Of a stretch of 64,000 bases of DNA, positions 19,533-30,540 are shown one piece after another. The notes under the pieces were generated by a model, which saw only the letters and a list, made by a program, of their open reading frames with translations, did not search any database and was not told the origin of the DNA. Made by a program: the position numbers and the translations under genes. Source of the DNA: an uncultured Verrucomicrobiales bacterium. Its GTDB lineage: Bacteria > Verrucomicrobiota > Verrucomicrobiia > Verrucomicrobiales > DEV007. The stretch covers positions 62,001 through 126,000 of the forward strand of contig CALSSN010000007.1 of assembly GCA_943789025.1 (NCBI GenBank). Direction: 5' to 3'. Each line of letters begins with the position of its first letter. Position 1 is the first letter of the stretch.

Positions 19533-19994
19533 ATGAACACAAAAAAACAGCAAAACACACAGACCAATAAAATGAGGCCTCTTCTGGCCTGCGTCGCAAT
19601 CGTAGGATCGCTCGCACTTTCGGCGTGCCAGACACCCCCATGGAACCAGAGGCAGCCTTCATATGGAAACTCCAACCAGGCCGACCCCTACAACCCGAAT
19701 TACGGTCAAGCCCAGGGAACTTATAATGCCAACCCGGGCTATCCTGAAAATCCTGCAGGAGGACCCTGGGTAGAGGACATCTCCGGACAGGATGCATACA
19801 ACCCACCCCCATCCAACACTTCCGGTAGCTATGCCACGGGAAATACTCCTCGAAGCCATGTCGTCAAACGGGGAGAGACCCTCTGGCGTCTCAGCCGAGT
19901 TTATGGAACCTCCGTGGAAGCACTCAAATCGGCAAACGGGATTCCAGCGAACTCTAGTACCATCGTAACGGGCAGCACCATCCGAATTCCCTGA
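19533..19994 (+). CDS. LysM-domain lipoprotein
   Basis: A 153-residue lipoprotein. The signal region L-L-A-C-V-A-I-V-G-S-L-A-L-S-A-C carries a lipobox (L-S-A-C). A low-complexity linker rich in N, P, Y and G (repeated Y-N-P and N-P-G) follows. The C-terminal ~45 residues form one LysM peptidoglycan-binding domain: H-V-V-K-R-G-E-T-L-W-R-L-S, then V-E-A-L-K-S-A-N-G-I and G-S-T-I-R-I-P at the end. I chose ATG 19533 (M-N-T-K-K); in-frame alternatives are 19494 and 19572. The upstream 100 bases are AT-rich and could hold the promoter. It is probably anchored in the outer membrane and binds the cell wall. Confidence 0.85.
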   Translation: MNTKKQQNTQTNKMRPLLACVAIVGSLALSACQTPPWNQRQPSYGNSNQADPYNPNYGQAQGTYNANPGYPENPAGGPWVEDISGQDAYNPPPSNTSGSYATGNTPRSHVVKRGETLWRLSRVYGTSVEALKSANGIPANSSTIVTGSTIRIP

Positions 19995-20111
19995 CAACTA
20001 GTTCCTGCATGCGAGGGATGTAATGAGCAGACCCCTGAGGCGTTCTGCGACGCGCCAGAGGACTACTATCTGCGCGCTAGCTAGCTATGTGCTGTCGGCG
20101 CCAAAACGCAA

Positions 20112-20145
20112 GACGGCCCGGATAGATTTCTCTACCCGGGCCGTC
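20112..20145 (-). terminator. Hairpin terminator after groEL
   Basis: GACGGCCCGG and CCGGGCCGTC form a 10-base perfect stem. On the minus-strand RNA it extends five more pairs (one G-U) to a GAAA tetraloop. The following minus-strand bases are TTGCGTTTTGG, a weak U-tract. It lies 55 bases after the groEL stop. Confidence 0.7.
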
Positions 20146-20199
20146 AGCTTAAACAGGCGTGGTCGGCCAGAGGCCGAGCACCCGTGATTTGGGAAGCGA

Positions 20200-21823
<1,624 letters not shown>

Positions 21824-21884
21824 TTTGCTGTGTAGTTATTTTTAAATGAATTGCTTATGATTGGGGTAGCACCTGGATGAGGGA

Positions 21885-22178
21885 CTACTTGATAATTCCA
21901 AGGATGTCGGACTCGTTGACAATGAGAAGATCATCGCCGTCTACCTTGACGTCGGTGCCTCCGTACTTCGAGATGAGAACCGTATCGCCGATAGCGACGG
22001 TGAATTCGATGGCATTGCCATCGTCATCTTTCCCACCTGTGCCGAGAGAGACGACTTCCGCCTCTTGTGGCTTCTCTTTAGCGGTATCGGGAATAATAAT
22101 ACCCCCGGCGGACTTTTCTTCCTCATCGACACGCTTCACGAGGACGCGCTGACCGAGTGGTTGGATTTTATTAGCCAT
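21885..22178 (-). CDS. groES: GroES co-chaperonin
   Basis: A 97-residue co-chaperonin that caps the GroEL ring. Typical features are [12 protein letters not shown], the mobile-loop segment [33 protein letters not shown] and the C-terminal [13 protein letters not shown]. Length is normal and the frame is intact, unlike groEL just downstream (61-base gap). It lies in the order dnaK, groES, groEL on the minus strand. I saw no CIRCE (HrcA) operator upstream. Confidence 0.97.
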   Translation of the reverse strand: MANKIQPLGQRVLVKRVDEEEKSAGGIIIPDTAKEKPQEAEVVSLGTGGKDDDGNAIEFTVAIGDTVLISKYGGTDVKVDGDDLLIVNESDILGIIK

Positions 22179-22301
22179 AGTGTTTAGTTGTTACTGTTTT
22201 TTTGTTTTGATGGATGGTTAGGTTGCCCGTCGCCAGAGGCCTCTCCCGGCAGCCTTTTCTGGGCTTTCCGGAAAGCGGCTTTTTGCGATGGGGAGATTGT
22301 T

Positions 22302-24221
22302 TTAGTCTTCCTCGTCGACAACTTCAGCATCGACTACTTTGGCCTTCGCCTGCTTCGGCTCGGCAGAGGTTGTTGGGTCAGATTCTTCTGGACTTGGACC
22401 AGCGGCGGCATCGGCACCGGCCATCGCCTTGGCGCCGAGTTCCTGGAAAAGTTGCTGCAGTTCCTCGATCGCTTTCTTGATCGCTACCTCATCTTCTCCT
22501 TCGGCCTCCTTACGCACTGCGGCGATGGACTCTTCGATTTTAGACTTATCTTCGGCGGGGAGCTTGTCGCCCATTTCCTCGAGCTGCTTCTCGACCTGAT
22601 GCGCCAGGCCATCCGCCTCGTTTTTTGTCTCGATCAAAGACTTGCGCTTCAAATCGGCATCGGCGTTCTCCTCCGCCTCGCGTTTCGCTTTTTCGATCTC
22701 CTCATCGGTGAGACCACTCGATCCAGTGATCGAAATCTTCTGCTCTTTCCCACTCGCCTTGTCTTCAGCTGAGACATTGAGAATTCCGTTGGCATCAATA
22801 TCAAAAGTCACCTCAATCTGAGGCACACCACGCGGCTGAGGCGGAATGCCATCAAGCTTGAAGGTTCCGAGCTGCTTGTTGTCCTTAGACATCGGCCGCT
22901 CGCCTTGAAGAATGACAATCTCCACTCCAGGCTGGTTGTCTGCGTAGGTAGAAAAGGTCTGACTGTGCTTCTTCGGGATTGTTGTGTTCCGAGCGATCAT
23001 CGAAGTGGCGATCCCGCCGGCTGTTTCAATAGCCAAGGTAAGAGGAGTCACATCGAGAAGGAGCACATCTTTGACATCTCCTTTAAGCACACCACCTTGA
23101 ATACCTGCTCCGATCGCAACGACCTCATCAGGGTTCACTCCCTGGTGCGGGGTTTTTCCGGCAAGATCTTTAGCGGTCTCGACCACCTTCGGCATGCGGG
23201 TCATCCCGCCAACAAGGACAAGTTGATCGATTTCGCTGGCCGAGAGTTTTGCTTCCTTAAGGCAGTTGATCACCGGCGTTTTTGTACGAGCAAAAAGGTC
23301 GGCCGTCAGTTGCTCAAGCTTCGAGCGGGTGAGTTCTTTCTGAATGTGCTTAGGGCCGGTCTGATCCGCTGTGACGAAAGGTAAATTGATTTCGTAACTC
23401 TGAGAGCTGGAGAGAGCGATTTTTGCTTTCTCGCACTCTTCCTTGATTCGCTGGAGAGCATCCGGCTGGCCCGAGAGGTCAATCCCCGAGTCGGATTTGA
23501 ATTCGCCGATGACCCATTCGATGAGGGTGTCATCCCAATCATCACCTCCGAGGAGCGTGTCCCCGTCCGTTGCGATTACCTCGAAAACACCGTCACCGAT
23601 CTCAAGAACGGAAATATCGAAAGTGCCGCCACCGAGATCATAAACAGCGATTTTCTGGTCCACTTCCTTATCCAGACCGTAGGCCAGAGAGGCTGCTGTT
23701 GGCTCGTTGATGATTCTCTTTACTTCAAGTCCGGCAATTTCGCCTGCAGCCTTCGTCGCACTCCGCTGGGAATCGTTGAAGTAAGCAGGAACGGTGATCA
23801 CAGCTTCGGTGATGGCTTCTCCAAGTTTCGCTTCTGCGTCCGCTTTGAGCTTCGAGAGAATCATCGCGGCGATCTCCTGAGGTGAGTAGGTCTTTGTCTC
23901 GCCGCCAGCCTCCACCTGAATGTGCGCATCCCCATTAGCAGCCTCGACGATCTTATAGGGCGCTTTCTTTTCGCCCTCTGAGAGCTCCGAGAACTTCCGC
24001 CCCATCAGGCGTTTCGCTGAAAAAATCGTATTCGTTGGGTTGGTGACTGCCTGCCGTTTGGCGGCCTGGCCGACAAGACGCTCCCCGCCTTTGCCAAAAG
24101 CGACAACCGATGGGGTGGTACGGGCTCCCTCTGAATTTTCAAGAACCACGGGTTCTCCGCCCTCCATGACGGCCATGCAGGAATTAGTCGTTCCTAAATC
24201 GATTCCTAGAATTTTGCTCAT
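22302..24221 (-). CDS. dnaK: Chaperone DnaK (Hsp70)
   Basis: A 639-residue Hsp70. The actin-like ATPase domain starts [11 protein letters not shown], with [10 protein letters not shown] (phosphate 2 region) and V-G-G-M-T-R-M-P. The substrate-binding domain has D-V-T-P-L-T-L and the conserved [10 protein letters not shown]. The helical lid and an acidic tail ending [11 protein letters not shown] close the protein. Frame intact. The start ATG 24221 is unambiguous (M-S-K-I-L-G-I-D-L). A sigma-54-like promoter motif lies 60 bases upstream, and two terminators further up isolate it from the next gene. No grpE or dnaJ in the window. Confidence 0.98.
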   Translation of the reverse strand: MSKILGIDLGTTNSCMAVMEGGEPVVLENSEGARTTPSVVAFGKGGERLVGQAAKRQAVTNPTNTIFSAKRLMGRKFSELSEGEKKAPYKIVEAANGDAHIQVEAGGETKTYSPQEIAAMILSKLKADAEAKLGEAITEAVITVPAYFNDSQRSATKAAGEIAGLEVKRIINEPTAASLAYGLDKEVDQKIAVYDLGGGTFDISVLEIGDGVFEVIATDGDTLLGGDDWDDTLIEWVIGEFKSDSGIDLSGQPDALQRIKEECEKAKIALSSSQSYEINLPFVTADQTGPKHIQKELTRSKLEQLTADLFARTKTPVINCLKEAKLSASEIDQLVLVGGMTRMPKVVETAKDLAGKTPHQGVNPDEVVAIGAGIQGGVLKGDVKDVLLLDVTPLTLAIETAGGIATSMIARNTTIPKKHSQTFSTYADNQPGVEIVILQGERPMSKDNKQLGTFKLDGIPPQPRGVPQIEVTFDIDANGILNVSAEDKASGKEQKISITGSSGLTDEEIEKAKREAEENADADLKRKSLIETKNEADGLAHQVEKQLEEMGDKLPAEDKSKIEESIAAVRKEAEGEDEVAIKKAIEELQQLFQELGAKAMAGADAAAGPSPEESDPTTSAEPKQAKAKVVDAEVVDEED

Positions 24222-24281
24222 AATTCTGTGCGGTAAAATGGGTTAAAAGATACAAAAGTGAAAAACTGTCTGTCTTAACAG

Positions 24282-24297
24282 AGCAATTCGCATGCCA
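24282..24297 (-). promoter_or_regulatory. Sigma-54-like -24/-12 element upstream of dnaK
   Basis: The minus strand reads TGGCATGCGAATTGCT, with GG and GC exactly 10 bases apart as in the sigma-54 consensus (TGGCACG-N4-TTGCW); only the sixth base differs. Its 3' end is 60 bases from the dnaK ATG. An AT-rich region with a possible sigma-70 -10 (TATAAA) lies a little further upstream, so which is used is unknown. Confidence 0.4.
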
Positions 24298-24418
24298 AGC
24301 CGTTCATTTTATTTTATAAAAGTCTTGATGATAAATAAGTTAAAGATAAAAAGACAATAAATATTCAGTGCTTGAAGACCAGGTGCTTGCTCATAAATAG
24401 CCAGAACGTCTCTTTAAA

Positions 24419-24437
24419 AAGAGCCATTTTGGCTCTT
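24419..24437 (-). terminator. Second (downstream) hairpin terminator
   Basis: AAGAGCCA-TTT-TGGCTCTT gives an 8-base perfect stem. On the minus strand it is followed by TTT and then AAAG. It is tandem with the terminator at 24454-24488. Confidence 0.6.
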
Positions 24438-24453
24438 AGGCGCAAAAATAACA

Positions 24454-24488
24454 CAAAAAAAGCAGGCAGGACATCGGTCCTACCTGCT
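24454..24488 (-). terminator. Rho-independent terminator of the beta-barrel gene
   Basis: AGCAGGCAGGAC and GTCCTACCTGCT pair over 12 bases with one mismatch. On the minus strand the stem is followed by seven T. It lies about 65 bases after the stop of the minus-strand gene. Confidence 0.8.
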
Positions 24489-24552
24489 CATAATGGAACT
24501 TCTGATTCCAGATCAACTACTCAAGGCCGACCTGATTTCAGAGTCAGAGCCC

Positions 24553-25108
24553 TTAGAACGGCAGCTTGATACCGAGGCGCACGGTAGAATAATCTTCCAC
24601 TGCACCTGAATCTGTCGTGTAAATCCAATCTGCAAAAATCCCTTTGCAGTCCATGCTGGATAGACGGAGATCAAGTCCAGCTCCAAAACGCCCGATCACT
24701 TCGGTATGACTATTGCTATGCACACCGATACCAGCGACAGCGTAGGGAGCGATGCAAAGATCACCGAGAGGGAGACGGACCACAGCATCAAGCGAGTAAT
24801 TATGCACTTCGCTTTCGGTCGCATACCATGCTGCTGCTGCAGAGATGCCGATATTCTCGGTAAAAAAACTGCTCGTAAGCAATACCGCCACCCAACGCGT
24901 CGTCATACTGATCGCCCGTGGGGAAAATAGCGGCGCCAAAAAGAGAAACCGTGCTGCCAGGAGCAAAGCACGCGCATCCAGCATCTACCGGAAGAGGAGC
25001 CAGAACAGGTGCCTTCCCGTAAGAAATCGGACCCTTGCCGCCACTGCCAGCGTGCGCCAAAGAGCAAAGGGCAAGGGTTGCGAGCATTGTTGATAGAATT
25101 GTCTTCAT
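24553..25108 (-). pseudogene. Outer-membrane beta-barrel-like protein, frameshift in T7 tract
   Basis: The frame from ATG 25108 (signal peptide M-K-T-I-L-S-T-M-L-A-T-L-A-L-C-S-L-A-H-A) reads to D-D-A-L-G-G-G-I-A-Y-E-Q-F-F. The matching text then continues one base over as T-E-N-I-G-I-S-A-A-A-A-W-Y and ends A-G-L-D-L-R-L-S and V-R-L-G-I-K-L-P-F. The switch is in seven consecutive A on the plus strand (24862-24868). With six the protein would be about 184 residues. Alternating strands and the terminal phenylalanine suggest a small outer-membrane beta-barrel. The homopolymer may be a base-calling error or a real slippage (phase-variation) site. Confidence 0.75.
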
Positions 25109-25358
25109 GAATTTTTATTTATGATTGTTTGTTGTTGTTTGTCGATGCAACCGGAGTTTCCAGAAACACCGGGAAGGATTCTACTGCCACTAAGTTCTCT
25201 GTGCAAGTAGTCGGAACAACAAAATCTGAAACACTTTTTCCACCACTGATGCAGAAAAAGAATAGTCTTGATCGCCCGTCGATATGCCTCCATAGCTATC
25301 CTCGTCTTCATTGGTCTCCCTAGCGGGATGTGCCACGAAGCACGACTCAGGTCAAAAA

Positions 25359-25448
25359 GGATGGGTGCCGGAGCGGTCGAACGGGCTCGCCTGGAAAGCG
25401 TGTGTGCTGGCAACAGTACCGAGGGTTCGAATCCCTCCCCATCCGCCA
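25359..25448 (+). tRNA. tRNA-Ser (GGA)
   Basis: Acceptor stem GGATGGG / CCCATCC. The anticodon loop CTGGAAA gives anticodon GGA. A long class II variable arm (TGTGCTGGCAACAGTACC) is present and the T-loop is GGTTCGAATCC. Discriminator G at 25445 and an encoded CCA at 25446-25448. The anticodon stem has one T-T mismatch. Confidence 0.95.
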
Positions 25449-26351
25449 TTTTCATTCCATAAAATAGAAGGGGTGGGATGAGAACGTAGTTCGACTCACC
25501 CATCTGGCGCAGCGAAGCCAGCCAGATTTTCCAAGTCTGGGCGACCGCCCAGCCGCGCGCAGATCCCAAGCTCCGCAAGGGATTACTCCTCCTCGCCCGC
25601 CATCTCGAAAGGGAATTTGAAAAAAGAAAGGTCCTCCTGAGATCGCATCTTCAAGCGAGAGCCTTCAGGAAGACTCCTCGTGCCCGAGCTTTCGCCGTTC
25701 GTTTCTCCAAAGCGGCAGATATAGACAACTGCCCTACTGTTGCAATTCACACAAAAAACCAGCGGTCGTGCTCAGCGAATCCCTCTGCTGCTCCATACCC
25801 CTCCTCGCCAGTAGGCTAGACCCACGAAAGTGAGCCGATAGACCTGAAGACAGAACTTCTTAATTAATGACCGGAAGGCTCTCGAGCCGCCCCTTCTTGA
25901 TTCTATAAACAAGGACACAGCGATCCTCAAGCAATGCGGCTGGCTCTCTCGTGCTGGTAAGGCAGGGTCGTACCCATCTGCTACCTACAAGTCAAAATAG
26001 GGTATGGTAACGTCCCGAATGTTCTGCAAAAAAGAGGCGAGCGGTGCGGACACTCTGGGCATGATTCAGAGTAATAAAAAAAGATTCAGAAGACGTTGCT
26101 GCTCGCCAGCGGCAAGAATAACTACCGCGGACTCCGAGAGCAACTATGCAGCTGGATGACCGAGAGCAAAGACTTCCAGGAAGGGCTCCGAGATGTGGTC
26201 TCCGGCTTCCCAACGAAGTGCTGGAGCGCGAGAGGGACGAGGCCCTCTTCGGCAGCTAACCGCCGCTTAAATCCCGCCTCTTGTGAGAAAAATCGCAATC
26301 CTTCCTTCAAAGCCCCGAGGAATTCCCAGAGGACCCACTAACTTTTAAGCC
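25449..26351. other. Intergenic region without recognised gene
   Basis: About 900 bases between tRNA-Ser and the glycine-zipper gene. Short open frames on both strands (largest 25992-26213 and 26122-26310 on the minus strand, 26096-26341 on the plus) show no recognisable motif and I do not support any of them. Possibly remnant sequence; no terminal repeats or transposase text seen. Confidence 0.5.
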
Positions 26352-27072
26352 TTAGTGGTTGCAATGACCGCCTCGATAATTTCTATACCCATAACCGTGG
26401 TTGCCGCCGTGGTGGCTACTGCGCGTGCGGTGATGACCGCCATGATGTCCACCCCCATGGTGATCTCCATCACCGAAGTAAGACAGAATCGAACCGATGG
26501 CACCACCGCCATATCCTGGGCCGTATCCTCCACCGTATCCTCCACCATAACCTCTTCCGTATCCTCCACCGCCGTAGGGCACTCCATACGCGGCTGGTGC
26601 TGCATAAACCGGCTGGACTGGCGCTGCATACATTGGCTGGACTGGCGCTGCATTACATTGGCGGCGCAGGCGCTGCATAGACAGGCTGCATCGGAGCTGG
26701 GGCCGGCGCCGCATAGACAGCAGGTGCAGGTGCGGGAGCTGCGTAGCCATACGAGGCTGGTGCTCCACCCACCACCGCAGGTCCACCCGCTGGATAAGGA
26801 CCTGCCACTCCTCCTGGGGGAGGCGTTCTGTAAGCGAGGTCATCTTGTGCTGATCCGACGGTTGCGCCGGCTACTGCACCGAGAACACCGCCAATCGCAG
26901 CACCTTCAAGTGCACTGCCTGTATGATCGCCGATTACCGCACCGGCGGCTGCGCCGAGCAGTCCGCCTTCGACCATCCCTAATTTTGTGCCCGGCCCATA
27001 ATATGGACTGGCGCAGGAAGAAAGAAAAATACCAGCAAGGGCAACAATTGGTAGAGAGAGATAGAGTTTCAT
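26352..27072 (-). pseudogene. Glycine-zipper lipoprotein with Pro/Ala and Gly/His tail, one frameshift
   Basis: From ATG 27072: a lipoprotein signal with lipobox L-S-S-C, a glycine-zipper region (G-L-L-G-A-A-A-G-A-V-I-G and G-A-V-A-G-A-T-V-G), then Y-A-A-P-repeats rich in P and A. At 26653-26654 an extra T (plus strand ATTACATT versus ATACATT in the next repeat unit) makes a premature stop. In the following frame the same repeats continue (A-P-V-Q-P-M-Y-A-A-P), leading into a G/Y-rich stretch and a histidine-rich tail ending R-G-G-H-C-N-H. The repaired protein would be about 239 residues. Glycine-zipper domains associate with membranes; the role is unknown. Confidence 0.7.
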
Positions 27073-27300
27073 GTTCTGAATCGGCAGCGCCGTAAAGTTT
27101 ACTTTGACCTAAATCACCTTCATTGCACCAAAAAAATGAGCTTTTTTAAAAAAAGTTTTTTCACTAAATCCCTTCGAACGGTCCAAAGAATGAACCCCAT
27201 CCACACAAACTTTTCCCCCACTCTCCGCGCGTGAAAGCCCCTCTTGATCATCTCTGCGAAGAGCTTCTCTTTCCCCGCTCCATCTCCTGATTGAACATTT

Positions 27301-30183
27301 TTACGATGCTCCACTTTCGAGAATTTGAGAGAGTACGTAAGGCAGGATTCCTCCAGCCCGATAGTAGTCGATTTCCACCGGCGTATCGAGGCGAACAATA
27401 AGCGGAAACTGCTCTTCGCTCCCATCGGTTTTATGGACGGTAAGAGTCACCTCATCGCGTGGTTGGGTGTTGTTAGAGAGGCCTGTGATACTGAAAGTGG
27501 CGTCGTGGCTCGCACTGGCCTTTCCGTAGTCGGAAGGGTCCTTAAAGGTCAGTGGCAGAACTCCCATTCCGATGAGGTTGGAACGATGAATGCGTTCGAA
27601 GGATTTGGTGACCACAGCTTTGACGCCGAGCAGGCGGGTCCCTTTGGCAGCCCAGTCACGACTTGAGCCCATGCCGTAGTCTGCGCCTCCAATCACGATG
27701 AGACTCGTGCCTTCCTTTTTATAAGCCATGCAGGCATCGTAGATGTGGGTGGGAACTCCGGAGTCGGTCGACTTCGGGTTCTCATCAAGAACCGGGACAT
27801 TCCCATTCCCATCGGCTCCGAAGAACGTCGTGTAGCCACCCTCGGTGCCTGGAACCATGAGGTTTTTGATCCGGACGTTGCCGAAGGTTCCGCGGGTCAT
27901 AACGCGGTCATTGCCGCGGCGGGATCCGAAGGAGTTGAAAGATGCTTTTTCTACCCCGTTCTCTTTCAGGTATTGCCCGGCAGGTGAATCTTCTTTGATT
28001 GCGCCGGCAGGCGAGATGTGGTCGGTGGTCACCGAGTCCCCGAAAATCCCGAGTGGGCGTGCACCCGTGATATCGGCCAGATCACCGATCGACCCATCGT
28101 AGCCGTCAAAGAATGGAGGCAGCTGGATGTAAGTGGAACTCTCATCCCACTGGTAGGCGGCACCGGTCTTGCCTGGAATCTCCCGCCATTTTGGATTGGC
28201 GGAATCGAAGTCCCCGTAAAGTTTCGCATAGACCTTAGGTTTCAAGGCTGCACCGAGCAGTTCGGTGACCTCGGCCTGGGTGGGCCAAAGATCTTTCAGA
28301 AAGACCGGGTTCCCTGCCGTGTCACTGCCGAGAGGTTCAGTGGTAAGATCGATGTCGACCCGACCGGCGAGAGCGTATGCCACAACGAGAGGTGGCGACA
28401 TGAGGAAATTCGCTTTGATGGCGCCGTGGATGCGTGCTTCGAAGTTCCGGTTCCCTGAGAGAACCGAAGCGCAGACGAGATCACCCTCTTTGATCGCAGC
28501 TTCGATTGCGGGGTGGAGAGGGCCGGAGTTTCCGATACAAGTCGTGCAGCCGTATCCGACCGTCTCGAATCCGAGTTCGTCGAGTTCCTTCTGGAGCTCG
28601 GTGGCCTCGAGGTAGTCAGTGACGACACGGGAACCGGGACCGAGGGAAGTCTTCACATACGGAGCGACCTTCAGACCAAGGGCGTTGGCCTTTCTGGCGA
28701 CGAGGCCGGCAGCGATCATGACGCTGGGGTTACTCGTATTGGTGCACGAGGTGATGGCAGCAATCAGAACCGAACCGTGGGCAAGTTCTGTGTCGATCGG
28801 ATGGAAGGCCTCGCTGGCGAGAACCTGGTTCGGGGTTGGGCGGTTAGAGATCATCTCTGCCTTGTCGCGGTCCGAGCCGGGAGACGGCTCATCAAGAAGC
28901 GAGCCCACGGCGAAACCCGCGGGCTCGGGCATGTGGATTGGCACCCTCCTCGCGCGCTCCTCGGCCGGGAGGCCGAAACCACCCTCGGCCACCGGAGCCT
29001 GGTAAAGCGCATCGAACATCTCGCCGAGTGCGGGGACGTCGATACGGTCCTGCGGGCGCTTAGGGCCAGAGACGCAGGGCACGATCGAGGCGAGGTCGAG
29101 TTCAAGCCGGTCCGTGAAGTCGATGGCATCTTTCTCGGTCGGAATCCCGAACAGGCCCTGGGCTTTAAAGTAATTCTCGACCGTTAGACACTGCTGCTCC
29201 GAGCGGCCAGTTCCACGGAGGTAGCGAATTGTCTCGTCGTCGATTCCGAAAAAGCCCATTGTCGCTCCGTATTCGGGAGCCATGTTCGCGATCGTGGCCC
29301 GATCTGGAAGCGACAGAGCCGCCGCCCCAGGGCCGTAGAATTCAACAAACTTTCCAACCACCCCGTGCGCGCGAAGAATCTCGGTAACCCGAAGGGTCAG
29401 GTCGGTGGCAGTGACACCCTGAGCGAGAGCTCCGTGGAGGTAGACGCCGACAACCTCGGGGACGAGGAAGGTGACCGGTTGGCCGAGCATGCCGGCCTCC
29501 GCTTCAATTCCTCCCACTCCCCACCCGACGACGCCAAGGCCATTGATCATGGTCGTGTGGGAGTCGGTGCCGACGAGAGTATCCGGGTAGTAAGTTTCTT
29601 CCTTGGCGAGCACCCCTTTGGCGAGAAACTCTAGGTTAACCTGGTGCACGATGCCAATCCCTGGAGGGACCACCGAAAAGGTCTGGAAGGCCTGTTGCCC
29701 CCATTTGAGAAACTCGTAGCGTTCCCGGTTGCGAATAAACTCGATCTCCATATTACGATCGAGAGCCGACTGGGATCCCGCGAAGTCGACCTGAACCGAG
29801 TGGTCGACAACCAGGTCAACGGGGACGAGCGGTTCGACCGCGGTCGGGTCTGCACCTGCTTGAACAGCGGCATCCCGCATGGCAGCAACATCGACGAGCA
29901 GCGGAACGCCGGTGAAATCCTGGAGGACGATGCGAGCTACGGTGAAAGGGATCTCGTAATCGCCAGGAGCCTTAGCATTCCAGTTAGCGAGATTTGCGAC
30001 ATCTTCTTCGGTGACCTTCTTGCCGTCACAGTTGCGCAGGACAGACTCGAGCACGATGCGAATGGAAATCGGGAGTCGTGCCAGGTGAGGAGCCATCCCT
30101 GCTTCTTCGAGGGCAGCCAGCGCATGATAGCTTCCTTCGGTTCCTGATCCTGTTGTGAAAGTGCGTTTTGCGTCGATTGCCAT
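27301..30183 (-). CDS. acnA: Aconitate hydratase AcnA
   Basis: A 960-residue aconitase that interconverts citrate and isocitrate in the TCA cycle, with a 4Fe-4S cluster. Ligand cysteines are visible in [10 protein letters not shown] and [12 protein letters not shown]. Other landmarks are [25 protein letters not shown] and the swivel domain with [14 protein letters not shown] and [10 protein letters not shown]. Length is slightly above the usual ~890-930 of AcnA. Frame intact, start ATG 30183 (M-A-I-D-A-K-R). Upstream is a 350-base gap to a divergent MFS gene. Confidence 0.98.
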   Translation of the reverse strand: MAIDAKRTFTTGSGTEGSYHALAALEEAGMAPHLARLPISIRIVLESVLRNCDGKKVTEEDVANLANWNAKAPGDYEIPFTVARIVLQDFTGVPLLVDVAAMRDAAVQAGADPTAVEPLVPVDLVVDHSVQVDFAGSQSALDRNMEIEFIRNRERYEFLKWGQQAFQTFSVVPPGIGIVHQVNLEFLAKGVLAKEETYYPDTLVGTDSHTTMINGLGVVGWGVGGIEAEAGMLGQPVTFLVPEVVGVYLHGALAQGVTATDLTLRVTEILRAHGVVGKFVEFYGPGAAALSLPDRATIANMAPEYGATMGFFGIDDETIRYLRGTGRSEQQCLTVENYFKAQGLFGIPTEKDAIDFTDRLELDLASIVPCVSGPKRPQDRIDVPALGEMFDALYQAPVAEGGFGLPAEERARRVPIHMPEPAGFAVGSLLDEPSPGSDRDKAEMISNRPTPNQVLASEAFHPIDTELAHGSVLIAAITSCTNTSNPSVMIAAGLVARKANALGLKVAPYVKTSLGPGSRVVTDYLEATELQKELDELGFETVGYGCTTCIGNSGPLHPAIEAAIKEGDLVCASVLSGNRNFEARIHGAIKANFLMSPPLVVAYALAGRVDIDLTTEPLGSDTAGNPVFLKDLWPTQAEVTELLGAALKPKVYAKLYGDFDSANPKWREIPGKTGAAYQWDESSTYIQLPPFFDGYDGSIGDLADITGARPLGIFGDSVTTDHISPAGAIKEDSPAGQYLKENGVEKASFNSFGSRRGNDRVMTRGTFGNVRIKNLMVPGTEGGYTTFFGADGNGNVPVLDENPKSTDSGVPTHIYDACMAYKKEGTSLIVIGGADYGMGSSRDWAAKGTRLLGVKAVVTKSFERIHRSNLIGMGVLPLTFKDPSDYGKASASHDATFSITGLSNNTQPRDEVTLTVHKTDGSEEQFPLIVRLDTPVEIDYYRAGGILPYVLSQILESGAS

Positions 30184-30540
30184 AATCTTGAATGTGTAAA
30201 CTGATGCGAAACTAGGCAGAAATCAGAAAAATTTCGACCGCGAATCACCAGAAAGAAAAAATTTATCCAAAACGGGTTTCAGCCGCGACCTCTCCAAAAA
30301 TGGACTCCCTCGCAATCCGTGGCAGGTTCCCATCGCAAAAAAAGAATCCACGCTGGCTCACAGCGTTGAGAAAAGTTGCATCCCCTGTGCTTCGTAATCC
30401 TGCTGGTCCTACCGCTGCTCTGGGGCAGATTTCTCATCCCCTGCAAGCGCTCCTCACCAGTGCGGGAGAAAACCAATTTCACTTCATCATCACTACCATG
30501 GGCACAACTTTGTCTTCCATGACACCTCCTCCCCCGATCC
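30184..30540. other. Divergent intergenic region acnA / MFS gene
   Basis: 357 bases between divergent genes, so it should hold both promoters. I see no convincing -35/-10 pair, operator or small gene. Confidence 0.5.

Larger units (their letters stand above)
24222..24552. other. Intergenic region upstream of dnaK
   Basis: 331 bases, very AT-rich near 24300-24370. It holds the sigma-54-like element and two hairpins described separately. No gene seen. Confidence 0.7.

Noticed and set aside
22179-22301. Possible CIRCE element between dnaK and groES
   Set aside because: No TTAGCACTC/GAGTGCTAA inverted repeat; only a short palindrome (GCTTTCCGGAAAGC at 22263-22276) of unclear meaning.
25105-25578. 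Minus-strand open frame of 157 codons
   Set aside because: It is antisense to the tRNA-Ser gene; the text [10 protein letters not shown] is the well-known false protein produced by reading the opposite strand of a tRNA-Ser.
26096-26341. Short plus- and minus-strand frames in the gap after tRNA-Ser
   Set aside because: No motif, no start signal and composition unlike the neighbouring genes.
27120-27425. Short minus-strand frame downstream of acnA
   Set aside because: It overlaps the acnA 3' end in another frame and shows no recognisable motif.
28513-29187. Plus-strand open frame of 224 codons inside aconitase
   Set aside because: Antisense shadow of acnA, which has all its motifs intact on the minus strand.
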